The notes beneath the pieces are model-generated. The model worked only from the letters and a program-made list of their open reading frames with translations, searched no databases and had not been told where the DNA came from. Source: Bacillus sonorensis NBRC 101234 = KCTC 13918 (GTDB lineage Bacteria > Bacillota > Bacilli > Bacillales > Bacillaceae). From it: 64,000 nucleotides of DNA. Location: the NCBI RefSeq assembly GCF_001592005.1, contig NZ_BCVZ01000002.1, forward strand, positions 124,001 through 188,000. Reading direction: 5' to 3'. A program made the position numbers and the translations under genes. Of the stretch, positions 1 to 8,545 are shown piece after piece. Each line of letters starts with the position of its first letter. Position 1 is the first letter of the stretch.

Positions 1-330
1 CGTGTCCAGCTGAGGAGATGAGACGCCTAAATCAAATAAAACACCGTCCACCTGGATAATGCCGATTTCGTTTAGACGGTCTTTTAAATACCGAAAATTA
101 CTTTTTATGAACGTTACTTGTCCTTCATAACCCGCCAGTTTTTCCTTTGCGTGGCGGAGTGCGGTTTCGTCCTGGTCAAAAGCGATTAATCTGCCGTCCT
201 TTGACAGCTGTGAAAGCAAATATGCGCTGTGGCCCGCACCGCCTAATGTACAGTCTACATATGTACCGTCAGCTTTTACGTTTAAACCATCAACTGTTTC
301 TTTTAATAGTACTGTTTTATGCTGAAACAT
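1..330 (-). CDS. rsmH: 16S rRNA (cytosine-1402-N4)-methyltransferase RsmH, N-terminal part
   Basis: This is the first 110 codons of RsmH (MraW), which uses SAM to methylate C1402 of 16S rRNA in the cytoplasm. The gene runs off the left edge. Translation from the ATG ending at 330 begins [13 protein letters not shown]. It contains the class I SAM-binding loop LGGAGHS at residues 29-35, the acidic FDQDE strand end at 51-55 and DLGVSS at 100-105, all typical of the family. It follows mraZ on the same strand, 68 bp away, as in the dcw cluster of other Bacilli, and probably shares the mraZ promoter. Identification is secure although the C-terminal two thirds is outside the window. Confidence 0.96.
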   Translation of the reverse strand, partial: MFQHKTVLLKETVDGLNVKADGTYVDCTLGGAGHSAYLLSQLSKDGRLIAFDQDETALRHAKEKLAGYEGQVTFIKSNFRYLKDRLNEIGIIQVDGVLFDLGVSSPQLDT

Positions 331-398
331 GTTTTTAAAAGTCCCACCTTTTCTTCAAATGAACTGATTGCAGAAACGCTGTCTCGCGCAAAGATTCA

Positions 399-830
399 TT
401 ATATATCAAAGCCGATCATGTTTTCAGCAATTTCGGCAAACGAATCTTCCTGCTCTTCTACATATTGTTCCCAAATCTCTTTGCTCCACAATTCAATTCG
501 ATTTGAAACTCCGATGACCACGCATTCCTTTTCAAGCTTTGCGTAGCTTAACAGCGGCGATGCAATGTTGATTCTGCCCTGCTTGTCCAGCTCGCATTCG
601 GTGGCTCCGGAGAAAAAAAAGCGGGTAAAAGCGCGTGCATCTTTCTTTGTGAGAGGAAGAGCCTTCAGTTTTTCTTCGATGAGTTTCCATTCGGACATGG
701 GATAGCCAAACAGGCATTGATCAAGCCCTCTCGTCAGTACAAACTGGTCGCCGAGGCCTTCTCTGAATTTTGCCGGAACGATCATGCGGCCTTTGGAATC
801 AATCGTATGCTGGTATTCACCCATAAACAT
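399..830 (-). CDS. mraZ: Transcriptional regulator / division protein MraZ
   Basis: MraZ is a DNA-binding protein that represses its own dcw promoter. The 143-residue product contains two SpoVT/AbrB-like halves, roughly residues 5-50 and 80-125, each with the conserved D-x-x-GR pattern (DSKGR, DKQGR). The ATG at 830 is chosen because a GGTGGGG ribosome site lies 8-9 bases upstream; the in-frame GTG at 845 overlaps that site. Length matches my memory of the B. subtilis protein. It is the first gene of the mraZ-rsmH transcript, and three GTGG repeats spaced 10 bp apart lie just upstream (see the separate entry). Confidence 0.97.
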   Translation of the reverse strand: MFMGEYQHTIDSKGRMIVPAKFREGLGDQFVLTRGLDQCLFGYPMSEWKLIEEKLKALPLTKKDARAFTRFFFSGATECELDKQGRINIASPLLSYAKLEKECVVIGVSNRIELWSKEIWEQYVEEQEDSFAEIAENMIGFDI

Positions 831-862
831 GATCTCGGCCCCCACCTTCCATCCTTAACTCA

Positions 863-886
863 CCACTATCCACCACTTCTCTCCAC
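863..886 (-). promoter_or_regulatory. Candidate MraZ operator: three GTGG repeats, 10-bp pitch
   Basis: On the minus strand GTGG occurs at 886-883, 876-873 and 866-863, exactly one helical turn apart, between the presumed promoter and the mraZ start. MraZ proteins bind direct TGG/GTGG-type repeats with 10-bp spacing in front of mraZ in other bacteria. Use by this MraZ is inferred. Confidence 0.6.
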
Positions 887-912
887 AAATTCATTTTACA
901 CTGTTTTAGAAC

Positions 913-942
913 AAAAAAAAACCCTGAACTAGTCAAGGTTTT
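913..942 (-). terminator. Rho-independent terminator of bshC
   Basis: Read on the minus strand, AACCTTGA pairs with TCAGGGTT (one G-U pair) across a 5-base loop and is followed by a run of nine T. It lies just after the bshC stop and before the mraZ promoter region. Confidence 0.8.
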
Positions 943-955
943 TTAAAAAATTATT

Positions 956-2572
956 TCAAAGTTTGACAACTTGATGCATATTTTGAAATGAATATGGTAA
1001 TTTTTTGTAGTTTTCCAAGAAATCAGGACCGTATTTGTTCAAATAATACATGATATTCCAAATTCTCTCCTGAGGAGCGCCCAACGGCCTGATGCTCGTT
1101 TGAATTTTGTCAAAATCGCGCAGAATGTTGTTTTCTCTTTCTTCGATTTTCCTGATGACCGCCCTTTCCAGAAATGAAAGCTGATCCTGAATAAAGCCGG
1201 CATTTTTCTTTAAAAGCGGCTCAAGGCTGCGGTCAATTTCGAGCGCTTCTGACCGGACGGCGGAATGAATGCTGTCAATTTGTTCTTTCGCCTGTTTTAC
1301 AGCATCGGCGAAATCCGCCGGAACCCTGCTGTCGAAAAACTCTTCTTTTTTGGCGGCAGCTCCCTTTTCGATCGATTCCCTCAGTTCAACGCCGCGCTCT
1401 GCCAGCTTCTTTTCAATATGCCGTTCTAAAATCGTGATTGACAGCCTCGGGACAACAGGCGGCATTTTAAAGCCCATCACCTGGAAAGCCGATTTCAGCT
1501 CTCCCCAATAGTTGATTTCTCCGGGTCCTGCGATAAACGCCAATGTCGGAAGAAGAAATTCCTGCATTAATGGCCTTGTCACGACATTATTGCTGAAGGC
1601 TTCCGGCTGTTCGCCGATCAGATCATACAGCTCAGGCTTCGTCCACTCGAGATCAAGCTCCTTCACGACAAAGGCTTCACCCTTTTTCTCGATCAAAAAC
1701 CGCTCCCCGTCATGTTCATAAAATATATTCGCATGCTGCGCCGCCCCTTCAATGATCGGGGAGTAGCCCATTTCTTTCATGAGCGCCTGCTGATGCTTTA
1801 CGGCCTCTGCCAGCTCATCATTATTTTTCAGCAACTCCTGAAAAAAACGGACTTCAAGAGACCTTAGTTCAGGATCTCCCGAATTCAAGAGGACGAGCCC
1901 GTCATGCTGGAACAGATCGGCAACGATGTACTCAAAAAAATCGGCAAAGGATGAAGACTGCCGCATACATCGCTTCAATTTGGAGAGAAGGCCGTTTGTG
2001 TATTCGGTCTCCTCAAAAGAAGCGAATACCCCGTTCAGCCATTGTTCGGCTTTGCCGGCATCAAGCTCCGTTTTAGCCGCCTGGCTTTTCTTCCAATGAG
2101 GCTGTGTGAGCTTGTGTTTTTTCACTTTTCCGCTGTCTGAAATATAGAGGTGATTGATCTCTTCCAAGTCGTGATCTTCCCCCGCCACCCAAAAAACAGG
2201 CACGACAGGTACATTCAGCTCTTGTTCTTTTTGTTTCGCAAACACGAGGATCGATATAATTTTATGTATGGTGTAAAGAGGTCCTGTTAAAAGGCCCGCC
2301 TGCTGCCCCCCGACAACGGCGACACTGGCGGGATCGCGCAGACGCTCGATTGCCCCGTTCATCTTTTTTGACTGAAATTTGCTGTGGTAATTGAGCAAGT
2401 AGTCGGCTAAGGCGCCGCGGTCATATGTCCGGGAGGAAAGATCGCACAACCGGACTTCCCAATCTTCTCTGTTTAAGCCGTAATCAAAAAACGGCCCGAC
2501 ATCCTTTTTTCCATCTATATAGTCTCGCACAAAAGGGTTTTGACTTTTTATGGAAAGTTCAGTAAGCTGCAT
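956..2572 (-). CDS. bshC: Bacillithiol biosynthesis cysteine-adding enzyme BshC
   Basis: BshC adds cysteine to glucosaminyl-malate in the last step of synthesis of bacillithiol, the main low-molecular-weight thiol of Bacillus. The 538-residue cytoplasmic protein starts MQLTELSIKSQNPFV and has the length of the family (B. subtilis YllA, 539). It contains the N-terminal nucleotidyltransferase-like region with the VVGGQQAGLLTGPLYT loop (about residues 88-103) and the charged C-terminal coiled-coil segment (about 390-500). It lies between panE and mraZ as in B. subtilis, and has its own promoter and terminator, so it is probably monocistronic. Confidence 0.95.
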   Translation of the reverse strand: MQLTELSIKSQNPFVRDYIDGKKDVGPFFDYGLNREDWEVRLCDLSSRTYDRGALADYLLNYHSKFQSKKMNGAIERLRDPASVAVVGGQQAGLLTGPLYTIHKIISILVFAKQKEQELNVPVVPVFWVAGEDHDLEEINHLYISDSGKVKKHKLTQPHWKKSQAAKTELDAGKAEQWLNGVFASFEETEYTNGLLSKLKRCMRQSSSFADFFEYIVADLFQHDGLVLLNSGDPELRSLEVRFFQELLKNNDELAEAVKHQQALMKEMGYSPIIEGAAQHANIFYEHDGERFLIEKKGEAFVVKELDLEWTKPELYDLIGEQPEAFSNNVVTRPLMQEFLLPTLAFIAGPGEINYWGELKSAFQVMGFKMPPVVPRLSITILERHIEKKLAERGVELRESIEKGAAAKKEEFFDSRVPADFADAVKQAKEQIDSIHSAVRSEALEIDRSLEPLLKKNAGFIQDQLSFLERAVIRKIEERENNILRDFDKIQTSIRPLGAPQERIWNIMYYLNKYGPDFLENYKKLPYSFQNMHQVVKL

Positions 2573-2617
2573 CTTTCGAACTTCCTTTCTCCAGTAAATA
2601 GTTAGCTTTCCGAAAAG

Positions 2618-2645
2618 AGTATAGCACGTTCGGCGAATTGGTCAA
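2618..2645 (-). promoter_or_regulatory. SigA-type promoter of bshC
   Basis: On the minus strand TTGACC is followed after 16 bases by TATACT, upstream of the bshC ATG at 2572. No other gene on this strand begins nearby. Confidence 0.65.
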
Positions 2646-2656
2646 AAGATTTAGCT

Positions 2657-3541
2657 TCATTCCTTTTCCAGCGCCTTGATGCTGTCATATAAAAAGGCGA
2701 GGTGGGGAGCTCTCTCCCCCGATTCTTCCGCCCGTTTCAACAAATAGCCCATAATGGCATCCGCTTCCGTTTTTCTCCCGGCAAGGACATCCGCCAGCAT
2801 CGAGGATGTATTCCTCTTTGTCTGCCGGCAGACCGAAAGAACATTTTCCCATGATGCCTGCCGGTCTTCAATTGCTAAAATCCGGCTCGCTTCTTCAAAT
2901 ACGAGCCTCATAAATGATAAATATGCCGGCTGTTCAATCAGCTTCCCGTTTTCCACCCGCAAAAGAGCCGTCATCGGATTGACGCAGGCGTTAACAATCA
3001 ATTTCCCGGCAAGCATGTCATGCCAATCTTCCCGCCAAATGAACGGAAAAGCTGTATGAACAGACGCAAGCTCTTTTTCAAGCTGATCAGGCGGTGAAGC
3101 CGTTTTAAACGCAGCCCATTTGACCGCTCCTTTTCCGGTGTGGCGAACTGTGCAGTCATCTTCCCTGACGGCGCCGTGTTCCACCGATCCGACATATATG
3201 TCCGATCCGGCATCCCGCCTCTCAAGCACGGGAATGTGACCCATCCCGTTTTGCAAAAACATGACATTACGGGGAGCGGCGCGCTCTACATCAGGTAAAA
3301 CGGCTCCAAGCTGATGCTCTTTCACCGCGACAAAAAGCAGATCATACCCCGCATCCGGTTTCACTTCCGCTTCAGTTTTGGCGATATGTTCTTCTCCGTC
3401 TGTCAAAAGACGGATTCCGTTTCGCCGGATGGCCTCCGCCTGCTCTTTTCTTCTCGTGATGACCGTCACTTGATGGCGGAACGAAAAATAGTACGCAAAA
3501 AGAAGCCCGACTGAGCCTCCTCCAATCACTCCGATTCTCAA
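2657..3541 (-). CDS. panE: 2-dehydropantoate 2-reductase (ketopantoate reductase)
   Basis: This enzyme reduces ketopantoate to pantoate with NADPH for pantothenate and coenzyme A synthesis. The 294-residue protein opens with a Rossmann nucleotide loop (VIGGGSVG, residues 5-12). In the helical C-terminal domain it has GKLIVN at 179-184, where K180 fits the catalytic lysine of the family. The start is a TTG at 3541; upstream AGGA and GAGGA sequences can act as ribosome site, and no ATG gives the conserved N-terminus. It is the B. subtilis YlbQ equivalent, in the same neighbourhood. Confidence 0.9.
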   Translation of the reverse strand: MRIGVIGGGSVGLLFAYYFSFRHQVTVITRRKEQAEAIRRNGIRLLTDGEEHIAKTEAEVKPDAGYDLLFVAVKEHQLGAVLPDVERAAPRNVMFLQNGMGHIPVLERRDAGSDIYVGSVEHGAVREDDCTVRHTGKGAVKWAAFKTASPPDQLEKELASVHTAFPFIWREDWHDMLAGKLIVNACVNPMTALLRVENGKLIEQPAYLSFMRLVFEEASRILAIEDRQASWENVLSVCRQTKRNTSSMLADVLAGRKTEADAIMGYLLKRAEESGERAPHLAFLYDSIKALEKE

Positions 3542-3666
3542 ATCCTCACATCCTGCTGTTTTTTATATACTGTATATCATAGCAAAAATTGAATCAGATG
3601 ACTTGCTTGGTGTTTCAAATTTTCAGAAAACCGTTTTTCTACATTATATTAGAAAATTTTTATCAT

Positions 3667-3695
3667 TTGGATTTTTATAAAAAAGCGATTACAAT
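3667..3695 (+). promoter_or_regulatory. SigA-type promoter of ylbP
   Basis: TTGGAT, 17-base spacer, TACAAT, about 30 bp before the ylbP ATG at 3727. The ribosome site is AGGGGG at about 3714-3719. Confidence 0.65.
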
Positions 3696-3726
3696 ATAGG
3701 TAGAACACAAACAAGGGGGTAACAAA

Positions 3727-4206
3727 ATGGTTAAAGTCGAACGTTTGCTGATCAATTATAAAACACTTGAGGAATTCAAAAAATTCAGGGAATACGGGAT
3801 TCAAGAACTCTCCATGCTGGAGGACCTTGAAAGCAACATGATTGAAAACGACAGCGACTCGCCGTTCTACGGCATCTATTACGGGGATCGGCTCGTGGCA
3901 AGAATGAGCCTGTATAAAGAGGATGGGAAATTCAACAAATATTTTGAAGAAGGCCAGGATTACCTTGAGCTCTGGAAACTTGAAGTTTTGCCGGGATACC
4001 AGCGCAACGGGTACGGGACGAAGCTTGTGGAATTCGCCAAATCTTTCGGTCTGCCGATACGCACAAGCCCTCGTGTCAAGTCATCCGATTTTTGGAACAA
4101 AATGGGCTTTACCGCGGTAAAATACGATATGGCCCGGGACAAAGGGGAAAATCCGCTCGTTTGGCATCCTGACAGCGAAAGCAATCAAAGCTCTGAATCC
4201 GCATAA
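3727..4206 (+). CDS. ylbP: GNAT-family N-acetyltransferase YlbP
   Basis: This 159-residue cytoplasmic protein has the GNAT acetyl-CoA binding motif: a beta strand WKLEVLPG (83-90) followed by YQRNGYGTKLV (91-101), the family's Q/R-x-x-G-x-G/A pyrophosphate loop. The substrate is unknown. Start and length match B. subtilis YlbP (about 160 residues). It is divergent from panE, convergent with gerR and has its own promoter. Belonging to the acetyltransferase fold is clear from sequence; any specific role is not. Confidence 0.9.
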   Translation: MVKVERLLINYKTLEEFKKFREYGIQELSMLEDLESNMIENDSDSPFYGIYYGDRLVARMSLYKEDGKFNKYFEEGQDYLELWKLEVLPGYQRNGYGTKLVEFAKSFGLPIRTSPRVKSSDFWNKMGFTAVKYDMARDKGENPLVWHPDSESNQSSESA

Positions 4207-4207
4207 A

Positions 4208-4238
4208 CGAAAAACCGGCCGAAAGCTTATGGCCGGTT
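4208..4238 (-). terminator. Terminator of gerR (shared hairpin with ylbP)
   Basis: AACCGGCC and GGCCGGTT arms enclose a 10-base loop. On the minus strand the stem runs into TTTTTCG after gerR; on the plus strand the tail lacks T, so termination is expected mainly for gerR. Confidence 0.65.
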
Positions 4239-4240
4239 CC

Positions 4241-4846
4241 CTACTTCTCCATTCGTTCCAGATTGCCGTTCGGCTCCATTTGAAACTTAACCTTTTTGTT
4301 CCGCTCATCCTCCTGGAGTACAACCATTTTTCTGGCGCGCTCCATGATTTCAATCAGCGCTTTATAATCCTCCTCTGTCAGTTCAAGCTGTTTCTTCAGT
4401 GATTCATTCTCGCTCTTCAGCTTCTCGACCTCTTCCTTCAACGCGTTGACTTCTTCAATGAGCCGTTTTTTTTCTTCGCCGGCATCTTTTTGGGACGGCG
4501 CTTGTTTCAGCTTTTCTAAATAGCGGATGACATCATCGATCGTCAGGTTATCGGCTTTGTCTCCGGAAACGGTTTTCACCGAATTCGGCATGTTTGCCGC
4601 GTGAATCCCGATTTTTTTCCGCAATTCTTTGCGCTGCTTTTTAGCCAGTTCAATTCCAGATTGATACTGCTTTCTGACAAAAGAATTCCAGCGGAAGCCG
4701 CAGGCGGCGGCCGTTCTGCTCAATGCTTTGCCGACTTCCTCAAACGCCGACAGCTGTGTGCCGCCTTCCCTGATGTGCCTTAACACAACTTCAGCCAGCA
4801 ATATATCTTCATCCTGCGTCCACGCATCCTGTCTTGTAACCGTCAA
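4241..4846 (-). CDS. gerR: RsfA-family sporulation transcription factor GerR (YlbO)
   Basis: GerR is a SigE-dependent DNA-binding regulator of the mother-cell line in sporulation of B. subtilis, repressing some SigE genes and activating some SigK genes. The N-terminal 70 residues are a Myb/SANT-like helix-turn-helix (TRQDAWTQDEDILLAEVVL, then CGFRWNSFVRKQY). Residues about 115-170 form a highly charged leucine-repeat coiled coil. I prefer the TTG at 4846 because GGGGGGAT lies 6-7 bases upstream; the ATG at 4861 would contain that site and has none of its own. It is convergent with ylbP. Confidence 0.88.
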   Translation of the reverse strand: MTVTRQDAWTQDEDILLAEVVLRHIREGGTQLSAFEEVGKALSRTAAACGFRWNSFVRKQYQSGIELAKKQRKELRKKIGIHAANMPNSVKTVSGDKADNLTIDDVIRYLEKLKQAPSQKDAGEEKKRLIEEVNALKEEVEKLKSENESLKKQLELTEEDYKALIEIMERARKMVVLQEDERNKKVKFQMEPNGNLERMEK

Positions 4847-4954
4847 AAAAAATCCCCCCATGGCTTTATGAATTTACCTCATACATATGCAGCTAATAGA
4901 GTAGATAGACTATTTTCTTTTCAGGAAATAAAAGGATGAGAGTGGGGGTTCTGC

Positions 4955-4991
4955 ATAAAAAAACACAAGACCGGAAGTCTTGTGTTTTTGT
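4955..4991 (-). terminator. Terminator of ylbN-rpmF
   Basis: AAACACAAGAC and GTCTTGTGTTT form an 11-bp stem with a CGGAA loop, flanked by A and T runs. It immediately follows rpmF on the minus strand. Confidence 0.85.
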
Positions 4992-5001
4992 TTCTTATGG
5001 A

Positions 5002-5175
5002 TTAGTTGCTTTTTACGTCTTTTCCTTTGTATGATCCACATGCTTTGCAGACGCGGTGTGAAAGTTTCATCTCACCGCAGTTTGGGCATTCTACCATACC
5101 AGGCACTTGCAATTTAAAGTGAGTACGACGAAGTCTTTTTTTCGTTTTAGAAGTTCTTCTAAAAGGTACAGCCAT
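5002..5175 (-). CDS. rpmF: 50S ribosomal protein L32
   Basis: This 57-residue basic protein is ribosomal protein L32. It begins [19 protein letters not shown] and carries a zinc-ribbon cysteine set C30-x2-C33 and C43-x2-C46, so this is the zinc-containing form. The ATG at 5175 follows GGAGGTGG with good spacing; an in-frame GTG at 5184 lies inside that site and is rejected. It lies 23 bp after ylbN, the common ylbN/yceD-rpmF pair, and ends at a strong terminator. Confidence 0.97.
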   Translation of the reverse strand: MAVPFRRTSKTKKRLRRTHFKLQVPGMVECPNCGEMKLSHRVCKACGSYKGKDVKSN

Positions 5176-5198
5176 TATTCCCACCTCCTTAAAGAGCG

Positions 5199-5714
5199 TT
5201 AAGATTCATCTTCTTGTTTTAAGAGCTTCCCAAGACCGGCCAGTCTGGGATCGATTCGATTTTTCCGGTCATCTTCTGTAATGACCTTCCAATCCCTGCC
5301 TTCTTGCGGAGCACCTTCTTCTTTTTGAACAGATTCACAAAAGATTTGCATAGGGATCTCAAGAAGGATTTCTTCTTTTACGACCGGCGTCAAGTCGATC
5401 AGATCATCCTCGACCATGTGGACGTCTTCATCTTCGATTTCATCGGTCTTATGAAATATAAACAGTTCTTTTGTTGAAATACTGAATGGATAACGAACAT
5501 CAACAAGCGTTCTAGAACAAGGCAAGATCATCTCGCCCGAAATTGTAAAATCAAATGCAGCCTGCTTTGACCGGATTTCCGCTCTTCCTTTCACCCGCAC
5601 CGGTGAAATGCTGCGTATATCCGAGATTTGAGAGAGTTCGTTCAGATCAACTGTTTCATCAAATTCAAAACCTGTCTTCGGCATTTGATTGAGCTGATGT
5701 ATCGTCCATTTCAT
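5199..5714 (-). CDS. ylbN: YceD/DUF177 family protein YlbN (23S rRNA accumulation)
   Basis: This 171-residue acidic protein belongs to the YceD (DUF177) family, which is needed for normal 23S rRNA accumulation in E. coli and plants; the molecular action is not settled. The N-terminal part starts [12 protein letters not shown], and the central section carries [20 protein letters not shown], with the family's conserved single cysteine. It is cotranscribed with rpmF (23-bp gap) from a near-perfect SigA promoter, a pairing conserved across bacteria. Confidence 0.92.
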   Translation of the reverse strand: MKWTIHQLNQMPKTGFEFDETVDLNELSQISDIRSISPVRVKGRAEIRSKQAAFDFTISGEMILPCSRTLVDVRYPFSISTKELFIFHKTDEIEDEDVHMVEDDLIDLTPVVKEEILLEIPMQIFCESVQKEEGAPQEGRDWKVITEDDRKNRIDPRLAGLGKLLKQEDES

Positions 5715-5744
5715 TGTATCACCTCTAAGAGAGCAACAAACATG

Positions 5745-5773
5745 ATTATAGCTTTCATCATGTTTTTTGTCAA
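5745..5773 (-). promoter_or_regulatory. Consensus SigA promoter of ylbN-rpmF
   Basis: On the minus strand TTGACA, a 17-base spacer and TATAAT match the consensus exactly, 31 bp before the ylbN ATG at 5714. This fits strong growth-linked expression of a ribosomal protein operon. Confidence 0.85.
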
Positions 5774-5814
5774 TATTTTTTCTTTACAGATCACAGGCCC
5801 GCATCATTGATTCG

Positions 5815-5843
5815 TTGACATCGTGCACGACAATTCATACACT
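5815..5843 (+). promoter_or_regulatory. SigA-type promoter of tmcAL
   Basis: TTGACA, 17-base spacer, TACACT. The first ten spacer bases, TCGTGCACGA, are a perfect palindrome, so a regulator could bind there, although such a short palindrome may be chance. Confidence 0.65.
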
Positions 5844-5933
5844 TAGAAAAAACGCTGCTCCAAGCGGACACCCTGTACATTCCATGTGTAAATGTATCAT
5901 ATCTATTTCAACAGATGCAAGGGAGGCGGAAAA

Positions 5934-7181
5934 ATGAAAGCAGTCGGCGTTGTGGTCGAATATAATCCGTTTCACAACGGGCACTTATACCATCTAAAAG
6001 AAGCAAAAGCACAAACTGAAAGCGATGTGGCGATTGCCGTGATGAGCGGCTTTTTTTTGCAGCGGGGCGAGCCCGCCATCGTCTCCAAATGGGCGAGGAC
6101 GAAAATGGCGCTTGCATCGCATGCTGATCTCGTCGTCGAGCTTCCTTATGCTTTCGCCGTTCAAAAGGCCGAAACATTTGCCGAAGGCGCCGTCTCCATC
6201 CTCGGGGAATTGCAGTGCGGTTCATTGTTTTTCGGCAGCGAAAATGGCGATATTGACACGTTTCTTAAGGCAGCGGCGTACACCATGAAACATAAAAAAG
6301 CGCTTGATGAAGAAGTCAAACAGCAAATATCCACCGGCATAAGCTATCCGGCCGCAATGGCAAAAGCGTTCCGCGCCGTGACAGACGGCGGCATGCTCGA
6401 CCTTTCCAAACCGAACAATATCCTCGGATTTCAATATGTCAAAACGATCCTCGAGAAGGATATCCAGATGAAACCCGCGACTGTCAAGCGCCTTTCCTCA
6501 AACTATCATGATGCTTATTTCCCTGAGGGATCGAGCCGCATCGCGAGCGCGACAAGCGTCCGCAAATCAATGCTGGATCAAGGAAGCCTCGCATCCGCGA
6601 GCTCTTTCCTCCCTGAAACATCGGTTCATGAACTCGAGGAATACGCCCGGACCTTCGGCCTTTGGCACTCGGCTGAAGATTATTTTTCCTTTTTGAAATA
6701 CACCCTTCATACGATGGATATGGAAGAGCTCCGCGGAATTTATGAGGTTGAAGAAGGGCTTGAGCACCGTATTATGAGGGCGATCCGCACTGCCGGGTCA
6801 TTTTTGGAATACATGGAGCTTTTAAAAACGAAGCGTTATACATGGACAAGGCTGCAGCGGATGAATACGCATATTTTAACAAGAACAAAAAGAACCGATA
6901 TCCGCCGCATTCTTTCTGAAGAGCGACCTGCCTACATCAGGCTTCTCGGGATGACCAAAAAGGGACAGGCGTACCTCTCGAAAAAGAAAAAGCAGCTCTG
7001 CGTTCCACTCATCACGAAGATCGGATCTTTTTCTCACCCGTCCCTTAGCCTGGACGTAAAAGCCGGAAAAGTGTTCAGCGCGCCTCTGAAGGAGCCTGCA
7101 CGATCGATGCTGACAGAACAGGAGTATTCGCTGTCACCGATCAGATATGATGAAGACCGCCGGGAATTTTTGCGCAAATAA
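5934..7181 (+). CDS. tmcAL: tRNA(Met) cytidine acetate ligase TmcAL (YlbM)
   Basis: TmcAL activates acetate with ATP and transfers it to the wobble cytidine of elongator tRNA-Met, forming N4-acetylcytidine-34. The 415-residue protein begins MKAVGVVVEYNPFHNGHLYHL; HNGH is the nucleotidyltransferase HIGH-type ATP-binding motif. Residues about 177-190 (SKPNNILGFQYVKTI) and the SSNYHDAYFPEGSSRIASAT stretch are family landmarks. The ATG at 5934 is selected by the GGGAGGCGG site just before it; upstream in-frame codons lack one. Length equals that recalled for B. subtilis YlbM. It is convergent with ylbL. Confidence 0.93.
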   Translation: MKAVGVVVEYNPFHNGHLYHLKEAKAQTESDVAIAVMSGFFLQRGEPAIVSKWARTKMALASHADLVVELPYAFAVQKAETFAEGAVSILGELQCGSLFFGSENGDIDTFLKAAAYTMKHKKALDEEVKQQISTGISYPAAMAKAFRAVTDGGMLDLSKPNNILGFQYVKTILEKDIQMKPATVKRLSSNYHDAYFPEGSSRIASATSVRKSMLDQGSLASASSFLPETSVHELEEYARTFGLWHSAEDYFSFLKYTLHTMDMEELRGIYEVEEGLEHRIMRAIRTAGSFLEYMELLKTKRYTWTRLQRMNTHILTRTKRTDIRRILSEERPAYIRLLGMTKKGQAYLSKKKKQLCVPLITKIGSFSHPSLSLDVKAGKVFSAPLKEPARSMLTEQEYSLSPIRYDEDRREFLRK

Positions 7182-7214
7182 AAAAGCGCCTGAACTTTCA
7201 TCAGGCGCTTTTTA
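7181..7214. terminator. Bidirectional terminator between tmcAL and ylbL
   Basis: AAAGCGCCTGA and TCAGGCGCTTT arms enclose a short loop, with A and T runs on both sides. It serves both convergent genes and overlaps the ylbL stop. Confidence 0.85.
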
Positions 7215-8223
7215 CTTTCTTTTCTAAATAGTGAATCGCATCATCCATCGTGTCGACAGGGACGATTTTCATAGCGCTCTTAATGTCTTTGGCCGTTTTG
7301 ACCGCTTCCTCATAATTTGATCCTTTTCGTCCGCCTTCATTCGGTGCGAAAAAGATGTCCGCTCCCGCGCGGTCTGCAGCGACGATCTTTTGGCTGATTC
7401 CCCCGATCGGCCCCACTTTTCCTTCATCATCAATCGTTCCTGTCCCGGCAATATGGTGTCCCTTTGTTTCATCTTCTTTTGTCAGCTGATTATAGATTTC
7501 CATGGACATCATCAGACCTGCTGACGGTCCGCCGATGTTTTCGATATCCATGTTGACATCGGGTTTTACTTTCACATTCCGGTCTGTAATGAGAGAGACG
7601 CCCAGCCCCGCTCTGTCGGGATCTTCCTTAAACGTTTTCAGCTTCAGGCCGAATGACATTTCTTTTTTGTCCCTTTTGATGACCACTTCCACGCTGTCTC
7701 CCGCTTTTTTCGTTTCGATGTAGCGGACGAGCCTTTCCGCCGATTGAAAGGTTTTTCCGTCAACTTTCTTAATTTGATCTCCGACCTCTATCTTTCCTTT
7801 AGCGGGCATGCCGTCGACAACAGCCATGGCATAGACGCCGTTCGATGTGTAACTGACTTTTTTCCCGGCCCGCTTATAGGCGGCGATCATCGCATTTTCC
7901 TGGGAATCCCTCATCATCTGCAGCTGTCTTTTCATATACTCCTGATCAGATTCGCCTTTTTGTTTAAAGTTATCTTCAGGTAGAATTTCATGGTAAGGGC
8001 GCATTTTCGCCCATAAGTATGTAATGGGGTTGGCAGGTCCGACCTTGACGGTCATCAAAGAAAAACTGCCTTTTTCAGGGTATCCGTCCTCCACCTTAAT
8101 TAAAGGATTCAGCTCTGTCGCTTCGCCCGGCTCTGTGATGTAATAAGGCAGCTTCACGAACGTAAGAGCGGCCCCGAGGATGATAACCAATAATGCGATA
8201 CGGATCAATCTTCTTTTCTGCAT
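7201..8223 (-). CDS. ylbL: Membrane-anchored PDZ-Lon-type serine protease YlbL
   Basis: This 340-residue extracytoplasmic protease is tethered by an N-terminal membrane segment (about residues 7-25). A PDZ domain covers about 125-200, and the C-terminal S16 (Lon-like) domain carries the catalytic Ser-Lys pair: S234 in GGPSAG and K279 in GGISQK. In B. subtilis, YlbL acts with CtpA to degrade the division inhibitor YneA during recovery from DNA damage. The ATG at 8223 has GGAGGG upstream; the longer in-frame extension to 8301 lacks a ribosome site and the family N-terminus. The neighbour ylbK known from B. subtilis is not present upstream. Confidence 0.93.
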   Translation of the reverse strand: MQKRRLIRIALLVIILGAALTFVKLPYYITEPGEATELNPLIKVEDGYPEKGSFSLMTVKVGPANPITYLWAKMRPYHEILPEDNFKQKGESDQEYMKRQLQMMRDSQENAMIAAYKRAGKKVSYTSNGVYAMAVVDGMPAKGKIEVGDQIKKVDGKTFQSAERLVRYIETKKAGDSVEVVIKRDKKEMSFGLKLKTFKEDPDRAGLGVSLITDRNVKVKPDVNMDIENIGGPSAGLMMSMEIYNQLTKEDETKGHHIAGTGTIDDEGKVGPIGGISQKIVAADRAGADIFFAPNEGGRKGSNYEEAVKTAKDIKSAMKIVPVDTMDDAIHYLEKKVKSA

Positions 8224-8545
8224 GAAAACGTAACCCTCCTTCTTCAATATAACAGCTGAAAGCAGATCCGTTTCATTTGCCCGGCCTGCATGAATCCACA
8301 AATCGTTGAATACCTTCTAATGATCCGATTTCAAGAGAAGGGTTTTTTTCAATTTAGTATGTTCAGCTTTTTGTCAAAAAACCTCAGGGGGGAGAATCTG
8401 ATGGTCTAAAATTTGGACCAAGCCTCGTATAATGATAAAGAAGTTTCTGAAAAGGGGGCTTCTCAGGCTTGCCGACATAACTCCTGCTTATTTTATCATG
8501 AACCTGTTTCCAATGTGAATTTTACAGCCGTAAGGAGGGTTAGAA
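8224..8545. other. Intergenic region between divergent ylbL and ylbJ
   Basis: This 322-bp stretch holds the ylbL ribosome site at its left end, a SigE-like ylbJ promoter at 8405-8433, a small inverted repeat TGGTC/GGACCA near 8402-8420 and the ylbJ ribosome site TAAGGAGGG at about 8531-8539. I see no coding sequence and no remnant of a patatin-like ylbK gene. Confidence 0.6.
8405..8433 (+). promoter_or_regulatory. Candidate SigE promoter of ylbJ
   Basis: TCTAAAAT, 13-base spacer, CGTATAAT resembles the SigE pattern (KMATATTT, 13-15 bases, CATACAnT). ylbJ is SigE-controlled in B. subtilis, which supports the reading. Confidence 0.5.
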
